A stretch of 64,000 nucleotides of DNA, taken from NCBI RefSeq assembly GCF_001715195.1, contig NZ_MDWE01000011.1, positions 1 through 64,000 of the forward strand. The letters run 5' to 3'. The notes under the pieces were generated by a model that saw nothing but the letters and a program-made list of their open reading frames with translations, searched no databases and was not told where the DNA came from. The stretch comes from Rhodohalobacter halophilus. Its GTDB lineage: Bacteria; Bacteroidota; Rhodothermia; Balneolales; Balneolaceae. The number at the start of each line of letters is the position of its first letter. Position 1 is the first letter of the stretch. A program made the translations under genes and the position numbers. Of this stretch, positions 1 to 9,092 are shown piece after piece.

Positions 1-197
1 GTAACTTTGTATCCACGCTTAGCCAAGGTGATGGAGTGACGGCCACGTCCGCAGCCGAGATCGAGAATGGTGGGATAATCAGAAACAGGAAGTTCTTTAC
101 AGATCAGGTCAGCGACCACTGCGGCTTCAGAGAGATCGCGGTTTGAATATATTTTTTCATACAGAGGGCTGTCGAACCACTCTTTGAACCAACTCAT
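1..197 (-). CDS. SAM-dependent methyltransferase, N-terminal fragment
   Basis: The first 65 or so residues of a class I methyltransferase are visible; the rest lies beyond the window edge. It starts at the ATG complementary to 195-197 (MSWFKEWFDSPLYEK) and carries a typical SAM-binding motif I, DLGCGRGRHS, at about residues 46-55. The substrate cannot be told from this fragment. It is divergent from pyrF with a 94-base gap, so the gap probably holds promoters for both directions. Confidence 0.8.
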   Translation of the reverse strand, partial: MSWFKEWFDSPLYEKIYSNRDLSEAAVVADLICKELPVSDYPTILDLGCGRGRHSITLAKRGYKV

Positions 198-291
198 ACA
201 GGGGAATTTAGGCTGATTTGTCAGATTTGAATACGGTCTCAATCTTAGCCTTTTAATTGCTATCTTCCAAAACTCAAATAAGAAATGAATT

Positions 292-1131
292 ATGACATTT
301 ACAGAAAAGCTACAGCGGGCGGTTCGCTCATCCGGTTCTCTTGTTTGTGTGGGGCTGGACCCTGATCCACAACGAATTCCTCAGCCCCTGAAAAATCAAT
401 ACAGCAACAAAGCAGAGCTGATTTTTGAATTTTGCAGAAGAGTGGTAGAAGCGACAAAGGTTGATGCCTGTGCATACAAACCGAACATCGCTTTTTTTGA
501 AGCACTCGGTTCTGAAGGCTGGCAGGCATTTGAAAAGCTGCTCAATTCAATCCCTTCCAACAGAATTGTAATTGCCGATGTCAAAAGGGGGGATATCGGA
601 AATACTTCGAAAAAATATTGTGAAACCTATTTTGATCGATACGCAGTGGATGCTGTTACCTTAAATCCATTGATGGGGCTTGAAACACTGGAGCCTTTTT
701 TGGAAAGTGATGAGCACGCTATTTTTGCTTTAACGATGACATCGAACCCCGGGGCAGCAGACTTTCTGCAGCAGCGATTCCAGGGCAGGATGTCATTGGG
801 TGAATATATTGCCGAAGCGCTGTCAAAAAAGCAGAAGAGTGTACCGGCTCCTATCGGAATGGTTGTTGGGGCAACTCAGGCAGAAGCTGCAAAACCGGTC
901 ATTCGTGCATTTCCAGATTCTCACCTGCTGATCCCCGGAGTGGGAGCACAGGGAGGATCCATCGATGAACTTGCGCAAACGCTGTTAAATCATAGGGGGA
1001 TTCCTGTGATCAACTCATCCAGGGGCATTATCTATGCCGGTGGAGATGCCGAAAACTGGATAGAACATGTTGCCGGAGCTGCAACTAAATTGAAAGAATC
1101 ACTTCGACAAATTACTGACAGATATGTCTAA
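292..1131 (+). CDS. pyrF: Orotidine 5'-phosphate decarboxylase (type 2)
   Basis: Cytoplasmic enzyme that decarboxylates OMP to UMP, the last step of de novo pyrimidine synthesis. The 279-residue length suits the longer type 2 subfamily (about 270-280 residues, against about 230 for the E. coli type). The catalytic Asp-Lys-Asp signature is seen as ADVKRGDIGNT at residues 95-105, and GLDPDP near the N-terminus is the expected first strand. The 3' end overlaps the rnhA start by 8 bases, which suggests co-transcription and translational coupling. No other pyr gene is in the window. Confidence 0.95.
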   Translation: MTFTEKLQRAVRSSGSLVCVGLDPDPQRIPQPLKNQYSNKAELIFEFCRRVVEATKVDACAYKPNIAFFEALGSEGWQAFEKLLNSIPSNRIVIADVKRGDIGNTSKKYCETYFDRYAVDAVTLNPLMGLETLEPFLESDEHAIFALTMTSNPGAADFLQQRFQGRMSLGEYIAEALSKKQKSVPAPIGMVVGATQAEAAKPVIRAFPDSHLLIPGVGAQGGSIDELAQTLLNHRGIPVINSSRGIIYAGGDAENWIEHVAGAATKLKESLRQITDRYV

Positions 1132-1573
1132 AAAATTACCTGAAGTCATTCTCTATACTGACGGCGCGTGCAGCGGAAACCCTGGGCCGGGAGGCTGGGG
1201 AGCTCTACTCATCTGGGATGGAAAAGAGAAAGAGTTAAGCAACGGTGAACCGGAAACAACCAACAACCGGATGGAGATGCGTGCGGTTATCGAAGGGTTG
1301 AAGGCGTTGAACCGGAGCTGCCATGTAAAAATTCATAGCGACAGTGCATTGATTATCAACGCATTTACAAAAGGATGGATTGAAAACTGGCAGCGAAAGG
1401 GGTGGAAAAAATCAAATAATAAACCGGTCGAAAACAGAGATCTGTGGGAAGAGATGCTGGAAGCCGCAAAGCGCCATAAAGTGAGCTGGATTAAAGTAAA
1501 AGGGCATTCGGATAATGAGTTGAATAACCGTGTGGATGCTCTGGCGGTTGCCGAATCGCAAAAGTATTTGTGA
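1124..1573 (+). CDS. rnhA: Ribonuclease HI
   Basis: Endonuclease that cuts the RNA strand of RNA-DNA hybrids (primer and R-loop removal). At 149 residues it is the usual size of single-domain RNase HI. The four acidic catalytic residues are in place: Asp13 in YTDGACSGNPG, Glu51 in NNRMEMRA, Asp73 in HSDSALI and Asp138 in NNRVDALA, with the metal-site-adjacent His128 in KGHSD. The start ATG lies inside the pyrF stop region (8-base overlap), so the two genes probably form one transcript with the following transporter. Confidence 0.96.
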   Translation: MSKKLPEVILYTDGACSGNPGPGGWGALLIWDGKEKELSNGEPETTNNRMEMRAVIEGLKALNRSCHVKIHSDSALIINAFTKGWIENWQRKGWKKSNNKPVENRDLWEEMLEAAKRHKVSWIKVKGHSDNELNNRVDALAVAESQKYL

Positions 1574-1600
1574 GAACATCAAATAAAAAGATTAGCCGGT

Positions 1601-2950
1601 ATGCGAAGAGCCAGAAAAGAGACACCCCGTGCATCCAATAAAGAGATTTTTGGATGGGCAATGTTCGATTTTGCCAACCAGGCTTATACGCTTTTGATTA
1701 TCACAGTAATTTTTCCTGTGCTGTTTACGACCGTCATTGTGGGGGATGCCGAGAATGATTTCCGGATGGGGAATTTACTTTGGAGTGTAGCCCTGGCTGT
1801 GAGTTATTTTCTGGTTGTATTGTCTGGGCCGGTTTTTGGCGCAATCATGGACTACTCTGCTTTAAAAAAGAAATTTCTCTTTTATAGCTATCTGCTGACA
1901 ATCTTTTCTACAGCTCTTCTCTATTTTGTTGAACCAGGTTTGGTTGTGCTGGGGGTAATATTAATAATCGTGTCAAACTTTGCATACTCCATCGGTGAGA
2001 ACTTCATCGCTTCCTTTCTGCCGAGTCTTGGACCTCCAAGTGATCTGGGTAAAATGTCGGGTTTCGGCTGGTCACTTGGTTATTTAGGAGGATTGGTTGC
2101 AGCCGGTTTTGTCATTGTTTTTCTGGGTGATGCCACAGCTGAAAATTTTGAACGAATACGGTGGGTTGGACCTTATGCGGCTCTCTTTTTTATGGTAACC
2201 GCCATCCCAACGTTTTTATGGGTGAAGGAACCCGGAGCCAGAAAAGAGCTGCCGGCTGATGAAACGTTTGTTTCAATGGGTTTTAAAAGATTGGGCGATA
2301 CATTAAGGGAGGTCAGTCAATTTAGAGATCTGGCTATCTTTTTGATCTCTGTCTTCTTTGCAATGGCAGGAATCTATATCGTAATATCATTTGCATTTAT
2401 TTACGGAGATCAGGTGGTAAAGTGGGATGAAACCGTGCGGGTGTTGATGTTTATTGTGGTACAGATTACTGCAGCGATCGGGGCGTTTTCATTTGGCTTT
2501 TTACAAGATAAAATCGGAGCCAAAACTACCTATAACTTAACACTGGTTTTATGGTTTTTAGGCGTTTTGGGTATCTGGGCAGTAACAGACCTTACAGACT
2601 GGATCAATCTTACATTCGGCACCGACTACGAAGCTCAATATGTTTTCCTATATATCGGGATTGTGGCAGGTTTGAGCCTTGGATCGAGTCAGTCTGCAAG
2701 CAGGGCATTGGTCGGATTATTCAGCCCGGAACAGAAATCTGCGGAGTTTTTTGGTTTCTGGGGGTTATCGAACAAAATTGCCGGAGTGTTTGGAATCATT
2801 GGTCTGGGACTTTTACAGGCAGAATTTGGTCTTCAACGATCGGTACTGTTTTGTGCTGTGCTCTTTTTGATTGCTGTATTGGTAGCCCTTTTTGTAGATG
2901 AAAAGCGCGGAGAAAAGGCCGCAGACTGGTATCACAATAACCGGGAGTAA
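1601..2950 (+). CDS. MFS transporter, UMF1 (Atg22-like) family
   Basis: Integral membrane protein of 449 residues with about 12 hydrophobic segments. The opening EIFGWAMFDFANQAYTLLI is characteristic of the UMF1/Atg22 family (PF11700). Eukaryotic Atg22 members export amino acids from vacuoles; substrates of bacterial members are mostly unknown, so I assign none. A second family feature is the GLSLGSSQSASRALVG stretch in the C-terminal half. It follows rnhA by 27 bases and may be the last gene of pyrF-rnhA-MFS. Confidence 0.85.
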   Translation: MRRARKETPRASNKEIFGWAMFDFANQAYTLLIITVIFPVLFTTVIVGDAENDFRMGNLLWSVALAVSYFLVVLSGPVFGAIMDYSALKKKFLFYSYLLTIFSTALLYFVEPGLVVLGVILIIVSNFAYSIGENFIASFLPSLGPPSDLGKMSGFGWSLGYLGGLVAAGFVIVFLGDATAENFERIRWVGPYAALFFMVTAIPTFLWVKEPGARKELPADETFVSMGFKRLGDTLREVSQFRDLAIFLISVFFAMAGIYIVISFAFIYGDQVVKWDETVRVLMFIVVQITAAIGAFSFGFLQDKIGAKTTYNLTLVLWFLGVLGIWAVTDLTDWINLTFGTDYEAQYVFLYIGIVAGLSLGSSQSASRALVGLFSPEQKSAEFFGFWGLSNKIAGVFGIIGLGLLQAEFGLQRSVLFCAVLFLIAVLVALFVDEKRGEKAADWYHNNRE

Positions 2951-3122
2951 TCTTTACAAAGATTGGGATTCTGATTTTTGAAGAGAAAAAAAGAAAAAAA
3001 AGTAGCTTTTTGTAGCTAATATGTTAAATTAGGCGAATTAAAGTACAGGGATGGGAAATTCTATGTACTGAAGAATGATGGGAGACCCATCAGAATAATT
3101 ACTAACTAAATGGAATATTGAT

Positions 3123-3299
3123 ATGAGCAGAATGGACGAAATTAAAAACCTGACAGCTGAACTGGAAGGAGACCTCGATAAGTTCTACAACAAAGGAAAC
3201 AAAGCTGCAGGTACTCGTGCCCGTAAACAACTGCAGGACCTGAAGAAGCTCTCTCAGGAAATCAGACTTGAGATTCAGGATATCAAAAACAAAGGATAA
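3123..3299 (+). CDS. Histone H1-like Hc1 family protein (58 aa)
   Basis: Short gene beginning ATGAGCAGAATG and ending GGATAA; the product is 58 residues, starts MSRMDEIKNLTAELEGD and ends DIKNKG. It resembles the short Hc1-like (histone H1-like) proteins of Bacteroidota, which carry the same FYNKGNKAAGTRARK centre followed by a Leu/Lys-rich helix. Such proteins are thought to bind DNA as nucleoid components; direct function here is inferred. It is a stand-alone gene with 172 bases upstream and a strong hairpin terminator 18 bases after the stop, which suits a highly expressed monocistronic gene. Confidence 0.82.
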   Translation: MSRMDEIKNLTAELEGDLDKFYNKGNKAAGTRARKQLQDLKKLSQEIRLEIQDIKNKG

Positions 3300-3317
3300 T
3301 TATCCCTGTTTGATTTT

Positions 3318-3350
3318 AAGCTGCCTCGCTATGTGGGGCAGCTTTTTTTG
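3318..3350 (+). terminator. Rho-independent terminator of the Hc1-like gene
   Basis: Perfect 8-bp stem AAGCTGCC (3318-3325) with GGCAGCTT (3337-3344), continuing into a run of seven T (3343-3349). It lies 18 bases after the stop of the small Hc1-like gene and before the PH-domain genes, so it isolates that gene's transcript. Confidence 0.85.
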
Positions 3351-3430
3351 TTTTGACAGGTAGTACCGATCTTTTACACCTTCTGCTGTCATCTATGTTC
3401 TCTTTCATGTAGTTTTAGGCCGATTTAAGA

Positions 3431-3919
3431 ATGCAGGCTATGAAAAAAACACCTTTCCATAAATTACCTCCGCGTGCCATACGGGTCTGGCAGTGGTCAA
3501 ATGCACTCGGCAATCTCTTTTTTTTGGGAATTCCGGTTGTTTACTATGCAGTGTTTGGTATGAACACGTTCCACTTTTGGATCTTAGCCGTCTCAACAGT
3601 CCTCATTCTTTCGTTTTGGATTTTATCATTTACCCTGATGCCAACCCTGATCTGGAAAAACTGGAGATATGCCGTTGACTCCGATGAAATAGATTTAAAG
3701 AGGGGGGTGATTGTTAAGAACAGGACTTTAATCCCGCTAAGTCGCGTTCAGCATGTAGATACTCGGCAGGGTCCTATTTTGAGGTGGTATAAACTGGCCA
3801 CTGTTACGATCTCAACAGCGGCAACGACTCACGAAATACCGGCACTGGACGAAGTGTTGGCCGACAGAGTTCGTGATCAGATTTCAAAATATGCACGGCT
3901 GGCCGAGGAAGATGTTTGA
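3431..3919 (+). CDS. PH domain (bPH2/DUF304) membrane protein, YdbS-like
   Basis: 162-residue protein with two hydrophobic segments (about residues 22-42 and 46-68) followed by a bacterial PH-like domain of the bPH2/DUF304 type. The core strand pattern SRVQHVDTRQGPILRWYKLATVTI is the family hallmark (B. subtilis YdbS). The ATG at 3431 is used; an internal ATG at 3440 is an equally possible start. The 3' end overlaps the next gene, a YdbT-like protein, by 8 bases (ATGTTTGA), the classic YdbS-YdbT pairing. The role in other species is poorly known; YdbS/YdbT have been linked to resistance to certain peptide antibiotics. Confidence 0.85.
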   Translation: MQAMKKTPFHKLPPRAIRVWQWSNALGNLFFLGIPVVYYAVFGMNTFHFWILAVSTVLILSFWILSFTLMPTLIWKNWRYAVDSDEIDLKRGVIVKNRTLIPLSRVQHVDTRQGPILRWYKLATVTISTAATTHEIPALDEVLADRVRDQISKYARLAEEDV

Positions 3920-5417
3920 ATTTCAGCGTCAACATCCTGTAGCCACAATCAGCAGAGCATTTAGCCTGATTAAAGGCAACTTTGTAACCATTATCGTTTT
4001 TCTTGTGGTTGGTGCGAGGAGTGAAAGCTTTCCATTTCTTTGGTGGATTGGCGGCGGCTTCGTTTTTTTGTTGATACTGGGAGTGGCAAACTGGTGGCGG
4101 TTTCAGTTTAGAATAGAGGATGGGGAACTCCATATACGAAGTGGAATTTTTGTCCGAAAGAATCTCTACCTGTCAAAGGATCGGATTCAGGTAATCGATA
4201 TAACAGCAGGCATTATACAGAGGTTATTTGGCCTGGTCAGGGTTGATATCCAAACAGCCGGCTCAACCTCTAGAGAGGCGGCTATAGAGGCTACAACGAT
4301 AGAAACCGCCCGGGAGATTAATCGATTGTTGAGGGGGAATGGCAGTGAGCAGATCGAAGGGGAGTCAGCAGAGTCTGAAGCAGAAGTAAACGATGTAAAT
4401 AAAGAGTTTAAGCTGCCGCCGAAAGAGCTTTTAATCGCTGCTTCCACATCGGGCAGTTTTGGGATTGCGCTCTCAATTTTAGCTACGGTATTTTCTCAGA
4501 TCGAACCGCTCATCAGTGAGTCTGAGTTATTTGAATATCTGTTTGAACGGTTGCCGGCTCAGACCGACGCCATATTTTTTATTACAGTTATTGTGATTTT
4601 TGTGGTTTTTGCGTGGCTCTTGTCATTTTTCAGTACGCTGTTCAGTTATGGTAATTTCACCCTTTCGGTAAAAAATGATGAGTTGGTAATTACACGTGGA
4701 GTTTTTGAGAAAAAGAGGGTAACGGTTCCTTACAACCGGATACAGGCAATTCATGTAACGGAAGGTATGATACGGCAACCGCTTGGGTATGCTTCGGTAC
4801 ACCTGGAAAGTGCCGGTTATGGGGATGAAACCGGTACGGGCTCTATTGTTCTTTATCCTTTAATAAAAAAGAGTGAGATTCTGAGTTTTTTAAACAGTGT
4901 CGTTCCATCCTGCCGAAATCAGATGCCGGGTGAGAAACTCCCTGTTCGCTCCCTACGCCGCTACATTTTACGGTCTACATTTCTGATCACCGCCGTGATT
5001 GCTCCCCTCTATTTCTGGTTGGAGCTGAATAACTGGATTTGGCTGATTCCGGCTCTTGCCATGTTGTGGGGGTGGCTCAAATTTAAGGATACTGCCATCG
5101 GGTGGAGGCGTGATGCATATATAATCAGAAGCCGGCAACTGTCAAAAACAACAGCATTTGTAAACAGAAACAGGGTGCAGGATATTTCTCTGAGTCAAAG
5201 TCCGTTTCAGAAATTTCGAAAGCTTTGTACGCTAACGGTTCATGTAGCTTCGGGCGACAGAGGAAAAACATTTTCTGTAAGAGATCTTGAACTTGAAACC
5301 GGAAAGAAGCTATTGAAGCTCATTAAAATAGAAAAAGGTCCGGGAGAGCTTCCCGAACCTTTTGAGTCGTCAACTAGAAAAACTGAATTGCCCGGATGGA
5401 ATCAAGCCGCAAATTGA
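3912..5417 (+). CDS. PH domain (bPH2/DUF304) membrane protein, YdbT-like
   Basis: Large partner of the preceding gene. I choose the ATG at 3912 (MFEFQRQHPVATISRAF), which overlaps the YdbS-like stop by 8 bases; an upstream in-frame ATG at 3873 would give a 13-residue extension that does not resemble the family. The product is 501 residues with three copies of a pair of membrane segments followed by a bPH2 domain; repeat cores read SKDRIQVIDIT, PYNRIQAIHVTEG and NRNRVQDISLS. It is a membrane protein of unknown biochemical role, expected to work with YdbS. Its last 16 bases overlap a convergent receiver-domain gene. Confidence 0.85.
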   Translation: MFEFQRQHPVATISRAFSLIKGNFVTIIVFLVVGARSESFPFLWWIGGGFVFLLILGVANWWRFQFRIEDGELHIRSGIFVRKNLYLSKDRIQVIDITAGIIQRLFGLVRVDIQTAGSTSREAAIEATTIETAREINRLLRGNGSEQIEGESAESEAEVNDVNKEFKLPPKELLIAASTSGSFGIALSILATVFSQIEPLISESELFEYLFERLPAQTDAIFFITVIVIFVVFAWLLSFFSTLFSYGNFTLSVKNDELVITRGVFEKKRVTVPYNRIQAIHVTEGMIRQPLGYASVHLESAGYGDETGTGSIVLYPLIKKSEILSFLNSVVPSCRNQMPGEKLPVRSLRRYILRSTFLITAVIAPLYFWLELNNWIWLIPALAMLWGWLKFKDTAIGWRRDAYIIRSRQLSKTTAFVNRNRVQDISLSQSPFQKFRKLCTLTVHVASGDRGKTFSVRDLELETGKKLLKLIKIEKGPGELPEPFESSTRKTELPGWNQAAN

Positions 5418-5770
5418 ACGGTTTGAATCGCTTCTTGCAGATGGCTTACTTTTACCGGCTTAAGAAGGTATGCGGAATTTTCGATTGATGATGCTTCTCT
5501 TCTGATTTTTGCATCATTTTGAGCCGTGATGTAGACCACAGGAACAGTGGATTGATTCCTGATCGCTTTCATTGCCTCAATTCCCGATACATCATCGGCC
5601 AATAAAATATCCATGATTACAAGGTCGGGTTTATGACTTTGCACGATTTCAATAGCGTGTCGGCCGCCGGGGCATGTCGCAAGTACTTCGTAACCCATTG
5701 AGGTTGCCATTTTTCGCAGTACGATCGTGAGCAAGCGATCGTCCTCAACTATGACTACTTTTTTATTCAT
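5402..5770 (-). CDS. Single-domain response regulator (receiver only)
   Basis: A 122-residue CheY-like receiver domain with no output domain. The acidic pocket is at VEDD (residues 8-11), the phospho-acceptor Asp is in DLVIMDILL (about residue 55), the conserved Thr is in YITAQND and the Lys in LLKPVKV. No kinase gene is adjacent, so it is an orphan that probably relays phosphate or binds a partner. The 3' end overlaps the convergent ydbT-like gene by 16 bases. Confidence 0.9.
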   Translation of the reverse strand: MNKKVVIVEDDRLLTIVLRKMATSMGYEVLATCPGGRHAIEIVQSHKPDLVIMDILLADDVSGIEAMKAIRNQSTVPVVYITAQNDAKIRREASSIENSAYLLKPVKVSHLQEAIQTVQFAA

Positions 5771-5878
5771 AACGGTTCTATAGAGTGAAATTTTGATTAT
5801 TAAAAATATACCGCTTATGAGTGTTCACTTCAGTTAGCATTATTTAAGCAAATTCCCCGGGTATGAGAATTTATTAAT

Positions 5879-5907
5879 AGTGAAGGTGCATTGGCTGCAC
5901 CTTCACT
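5879..5907 (-). terminator. Terminator-like hairpin after gcvP
   Basis: Perfect 12-bp inverted repeat AGTGAAGGTGCA (5879-5890) and TGCACCTTCACT (5896-5907) with a 5-base loop, ten bases beyond the gcvP stop. On the minus strand it is followed only by an A/T-rich stretch (ATTAATAAATT) rather than a clean U-run, so it may be a weak terminator or a 3'-end stabiliser. Confidence 0.65.
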
Positions 5908-5916
5908 GCTATATGC

Positions 5917-8826
5917 TTATACAGAAGCGGGTTCCTGGCCTTCACTGTACGCCTCAAGCGGCAGGCAGGCACAGACAAGGTTTCGGTCGCCGTACGCATC
6001 ATCCACGCGACTAACGGCCGGCCAGAATTTATTAAAGCGTAAATGCGGCAGCGGAAACACGGCCTGCTCCCGGCTGTATGGATGTTTCCACTCATCTGAT
6101 GTGATGACTCTCATCGTGTGCGGGGCATTTTTCAGAAGATTATCGTCCCGGTCTGCATTGCCCTCCTCAATATCGCGAATCTCATTTCTGATTCCGATCA
6201 TAGCTTCACAGAATCGATCCAGCTCCTCTTTCGACTCACTTTCGGTCGGTTCAATCATCAAAGTGCCCGGTACGGGGAACGACATGGTTGGAGCGTGAAA
6301 GCCGTAATCCATCAGCCTTTTGGCCACATCCGGCGCGTCGATACCGGCACTCTGTTTAAATCCGCGAACGTCGATAATAAACTCGTGTGCTGCCCGCCCA
6401 TTTTTGCCTGTGTAAAGAACCGGAAAGTGATCTTTCAATCTGTCTTTCAGGTAGTTGGCATTAAGTATTGCAGCTTCGGTTGCCTTTGTGAGTCCATCGC
6501 TGCCCATCATCCGAATGTAGGCGTGTGAAATGGTTAGAATACTAGCACTTCCCCATGCAGCCGCGGCAACAGATGGTATGGCTTTGTCCGTCCCGGTTTG
6601 AACAACGTCATGACCGGGCAGAAACGGAGTTAATTTCTCAACAACTCCAATCGGTCCCATCCCCGGGCCTCCCCCGCCGTGCGGTATGGTAAAAGTTTTG
6701 TGCAGATTGAGGTGGCATACATCAGCTCCAATAGTGGCGGGTGATGTGTATCCAACCTGGGCATTCATGTTTGCTCCGTCCATGTAAACCAAACCGCCGT
6801 GATTGTGAATTACTTCACATATCTCGCGGATATCTTCTTCGAAAACTCCGTGTGTGGAAGGATATGTAACCATCAAAGCTGAAAGGCGATCACTATACTT
6901 TTCTGCTTTTTCACGAAGATCATCCAGGTCGATATTTCCATTTTCGTCACATTTAGTAACTACCACTTCCATACCTGCCATCACAGCGCTGGCCGGATTT
7001 GTGCCATGAGCTGATGATGGTACAATCGTGATATTTCTTTGGTAATCTCCGTTGGCCTGATGGTAGGCTCGAATCGTCATCAGGCCGGCATATTCGCCCT
7101 GGGCACCGGAATTTGGCTGAAGAGAAATTGCATCAAACCCGGTGATCTCTGCCAGCCACTCTTCCAGTTCATCAAAAAGTTGATGGTAGCCTTGTGCCTG
7201 ATCAAAAGGTACAAATGGGTGGATTTTGCCAAATTCAGGCCAGGTGAGCGGAATCATCTCTGCAGTGGCATTGAGCTTCATCGTGCAGGATCCGAGTGAA
7301 ATCATCGAGTGTGTTAGATCCAGGTCACGATTTTCCAGCTCCTTGAGATAGCGGAGCATTTCGTGTTCGGAGTGGTACTGGTTAAACACCGGATGATCCA
7401 GATACTCGGAGGTGCGTGTGAGATTGTCTGGGAAATCCACTTCTACATCTTCAGCCGCTTTGTTCAGATCAAATGTCAGATCTTTTCCAACAGCTTCGGC
7501 AAAAATTTCAAGAACTTCCCGGGCATCCTCAAGATGTTTCGTTTCATCAAAGGAGATTCCAATCATCCCTTCGGCATACCGGAAATTGATTTTCCGTTCA
7601 ACAGCCAGCTTTTTCACTTTCGCGACCATGGACTCGTCAACATCCGTAAGGGTAATTGTGTCGAAGAAATATTCGTTGGATATCGAAAACCCGAGATCAT
7701 TCAATCCTTGCGCGGTCAGTTTTGTTAAACCGTGAATTTTAGAGGCAATTTTCTTCAACCCTTTTGGACCGTGGTACACTGCATAGAAGCCAGCAATAAC
7801 GGCCAGAAGTACCTGTGCGGTACAGATATTTGAAGTGGCTTTCTCCCGCCGAATATGTTGTTCACGTGTTTGCAGTGCCATTCGGTAGGCTACATTGCCT
7901 TCTGTATCTTGGGAGATTCCGATAATTCTGCCCGGTATCTGGCGCTTGAACTCTTCGCGTGTTGCAAAGTATGCGGCATGCGGACCGCCATAACCCATCG
8001 GGATGCCAAAACGCTGTGTGGAGCCCACAACAACATCTGCTCCCATTTCGCCGGGTGGTGTGAGCAGAGTAAGCGCCATCAGATCGGCAGCTACGGCAAC
8101 ATATACACTGTTTTCATGGGCTGCTTCTATCAGTGATGTATAATCCTTCACCGATCCAAATGTGTCGGGATACTGTAAAATCATTGCAAACAGTTCACCA
8201 TCAGTAACATCCAGCTCATCAGGTTTCCCAACCTTAAGGGTGATATCGAGAGGCTCCATTCTGTTTTTTAGCACAGAAAGAGTTTGTGGGTGACAATTTT
8301 CATCCACAAAAAGGGTGTTGGCTGTTTTTCTCTTCTTCCCTTTTCGTCTGCCGTGGAGCATAGACGCAGCTTCGGCGGCAGCGGTTCCTTCATCCAGGAG
8401 AGAAGCGTTTGCAAGCTCCATTCCGGTCAAATCTGAAACCATTGTCTGGAAGTTAATCAGTGCCTCGAGACGGCCTTGTGCAATCTCTGCCTGATAAGGG
8501 GTATAGGCAGTGTACCAGCCCGGATTTTCCATTACATTCCGAAGGATCACATGCGGCAGAACGGTGTCGTAATACCCCATTCCGATGTACGATTTAAAAA
8601 TCTTGTTCTTTCCTGCGGTCTCTTTGATGTGTTCGATGTAGTCCACTTCGCTGAGCGGATCGGGCAGGTTGAGCGGATTACTGAGCCTGATACCCTCGGG
8701 AATGGTCTCTTCGATCAGTTGCTTAATGGATGATGCACCAACAGTTTGCAGCATCTCTTCGATTTGAGCGTTGTCCGGTCCGATATGTCGGTCTGCAAAC
8801 CGCTCCTTATCAAATGAAATCTTCAT
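5917..8826 (-). CDS. gcvP: Glycine dehydrogenase (decarboxylating), P-protein
   Basis: P-protein of the glycine cleavage system: the PLP enzyme decarboxylates glycine and passes the aminomethyl group to lipoyl H-protein. At 969 residues it is the fused single-chain form (N- and C-halves correspond to GcvPA and GcvPB). The PLP lysine is Lys710 in [18 protein letters not shown], a diagnostic motif. N-terminal DRHIGP and [16 protein letters not shown] are also family hallmarks. gcvT and gcvH are not in the window, so the system is split in this genome. I looked upstream for a tandem glycine riboswitch and saw none. Confidence 0.97.
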   Translation of the reverse strand: MKISFDKERFADRHIGPDNAQIEEMLQTVGASSIKQLIEETIPEGIRLSNPLNLPDPLSEVDYIEHIKETAGKNKIFKSYIGMGYYDTVLPHVILRNVMENPGWYTAYTPYQAEIAQGRLEALINFQTMVSDLTGMELANASLLDEGTAAAEAASMLHGRRKGKKRKTANTLFVDENCHPQTLSVLKNRMEPLDITLKVGKPDELDVTDGELFAMILQYPDTFGSVKDYTSLIEAAHENSVYVAVAADLMALTLLTPPGEMGADVVVGSTQRFGIPMGYGGPHAAYFATREEFKRQIPGRIIGISQDTEGNVAYRMALQTREQHIRREKATSNICTAQVLLAVIAGFYAVYHGPKGLKKIASKIHGLTKLTAQGLNDLGFSISNEYFFDTITLTDVDESMVAKVKKLAVERKINFRYAEGMIGISFDETKHLEDAREVLEIFAEAVGKDLTFDLNKAAEDVEVDFPDNLTRTSEYLDHPVFNQYHSEHEMLRYLKELENRDLDLTHSMISLGSCTMKLNATAEMIPLTWPEFGKIHPFVPFDQAQGYHQLFDELEEWLAEITGFDAISLQPNSGAQGEYAGLMTIRAYHQANGDYQRNITIVPSSAHGTNPASAVMAGMEVVVTKCDENGNIDLDDLREKAEKYSDRLSALMVTYPSTHGVFEEDIREICEVIHNHGGLVYMDGANMNAQVGYTSPATIGADVCHLNLHKTFTIPHGGGGPGMGPIGVVEKLTPFLPGHDVVQTGTDKAIPSVAAAAWGSASILTISHAYIRMMGSDGLTKATEAAILNANYLKDRLKDHFPVLYTGKNGRAAHEFIIDVRGFKQSAGIDAPDVAKRLMDYGFHAPTMSFPVPGTLMIEPTESESKEELDRFCEAMIGIRNEIRDIEEGNADRDDNLLKNAPHTMRVITSDEWKHPYSREQAVFPLPHLRFNKFWPAVSRVDDAYGDRNLVCACLPLEAYSEGQEPASV

Positions 8827-9040
8827 GAATGGGATTACGTTTTGAGCTGTTATTCGTTCAGGAGATCTAACAAAAATGGGGGTAATTCGGTTCAGAAACC
8901 GGTTGAATAAACCAATGCCAAACGTTAAAGCTCCAATACTTTTTTCATTCTACAAGATACGATTTTTTCATGGCGATAGCATACCATTTATCTTCTCAAA
9001 AATTAGAATGAGCATAAGTCTTGAACTGAAAAAATTTATT

Positions 9041-9056
9041 TTTAGCCTTGCCTAAA
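9041..9056 (+). promoter_or_regulatory. Candidate DtxR/MntR-type operator upstream of ZIP transporter
   Basis: TTTAGCCTTGCCTAAA is a near-perfect dyad (7-bp arms with one mismatch around TT), 36 bases before the ATG of the ZIP transporter. It resembles the TTAGG-CCTAA palindromes bound by DtxR-family metal regulators such as IdeR and MntR. An A/T-rich TATACTTTTA follows immediately (9061-9070) and could be part of the promoter, so binding would be expected to repress. The regulator identity and metal are inference. Confidence 0.5.
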
Positions 9057-9092
9057 TATTTATACTTTTAAAATAAAAATTCAGTTGATTGT

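Noticed and set aside
2951-2967. Short AATCTTT/AAAGATT hairpin after the MFS gene as a terminator
   Set aside because: The stem is A/T-rich and short, and no U-run follows directly.
3873-3911. Upstream in-frame ATG extension for the YdbT-like gene
   Set aside because: The added 13 residues do not match the family and the ATG at 3912 gives the common 8-base overlap with the YdbS-like gene.
7363-7728. Long open frame antisense to gcvP
   Set aside because: It lies inside the well-supported gcvP, has no recognisable domain, and long antisense frames are expected opposite a coding gene.
8827-9092. Glycine riboswitch in the gcvP-ZIP gap
   Set aside because: No tandem aptamer-like stems were found by reading; only the DtxR-like box and A/T-rich sequence are visible.
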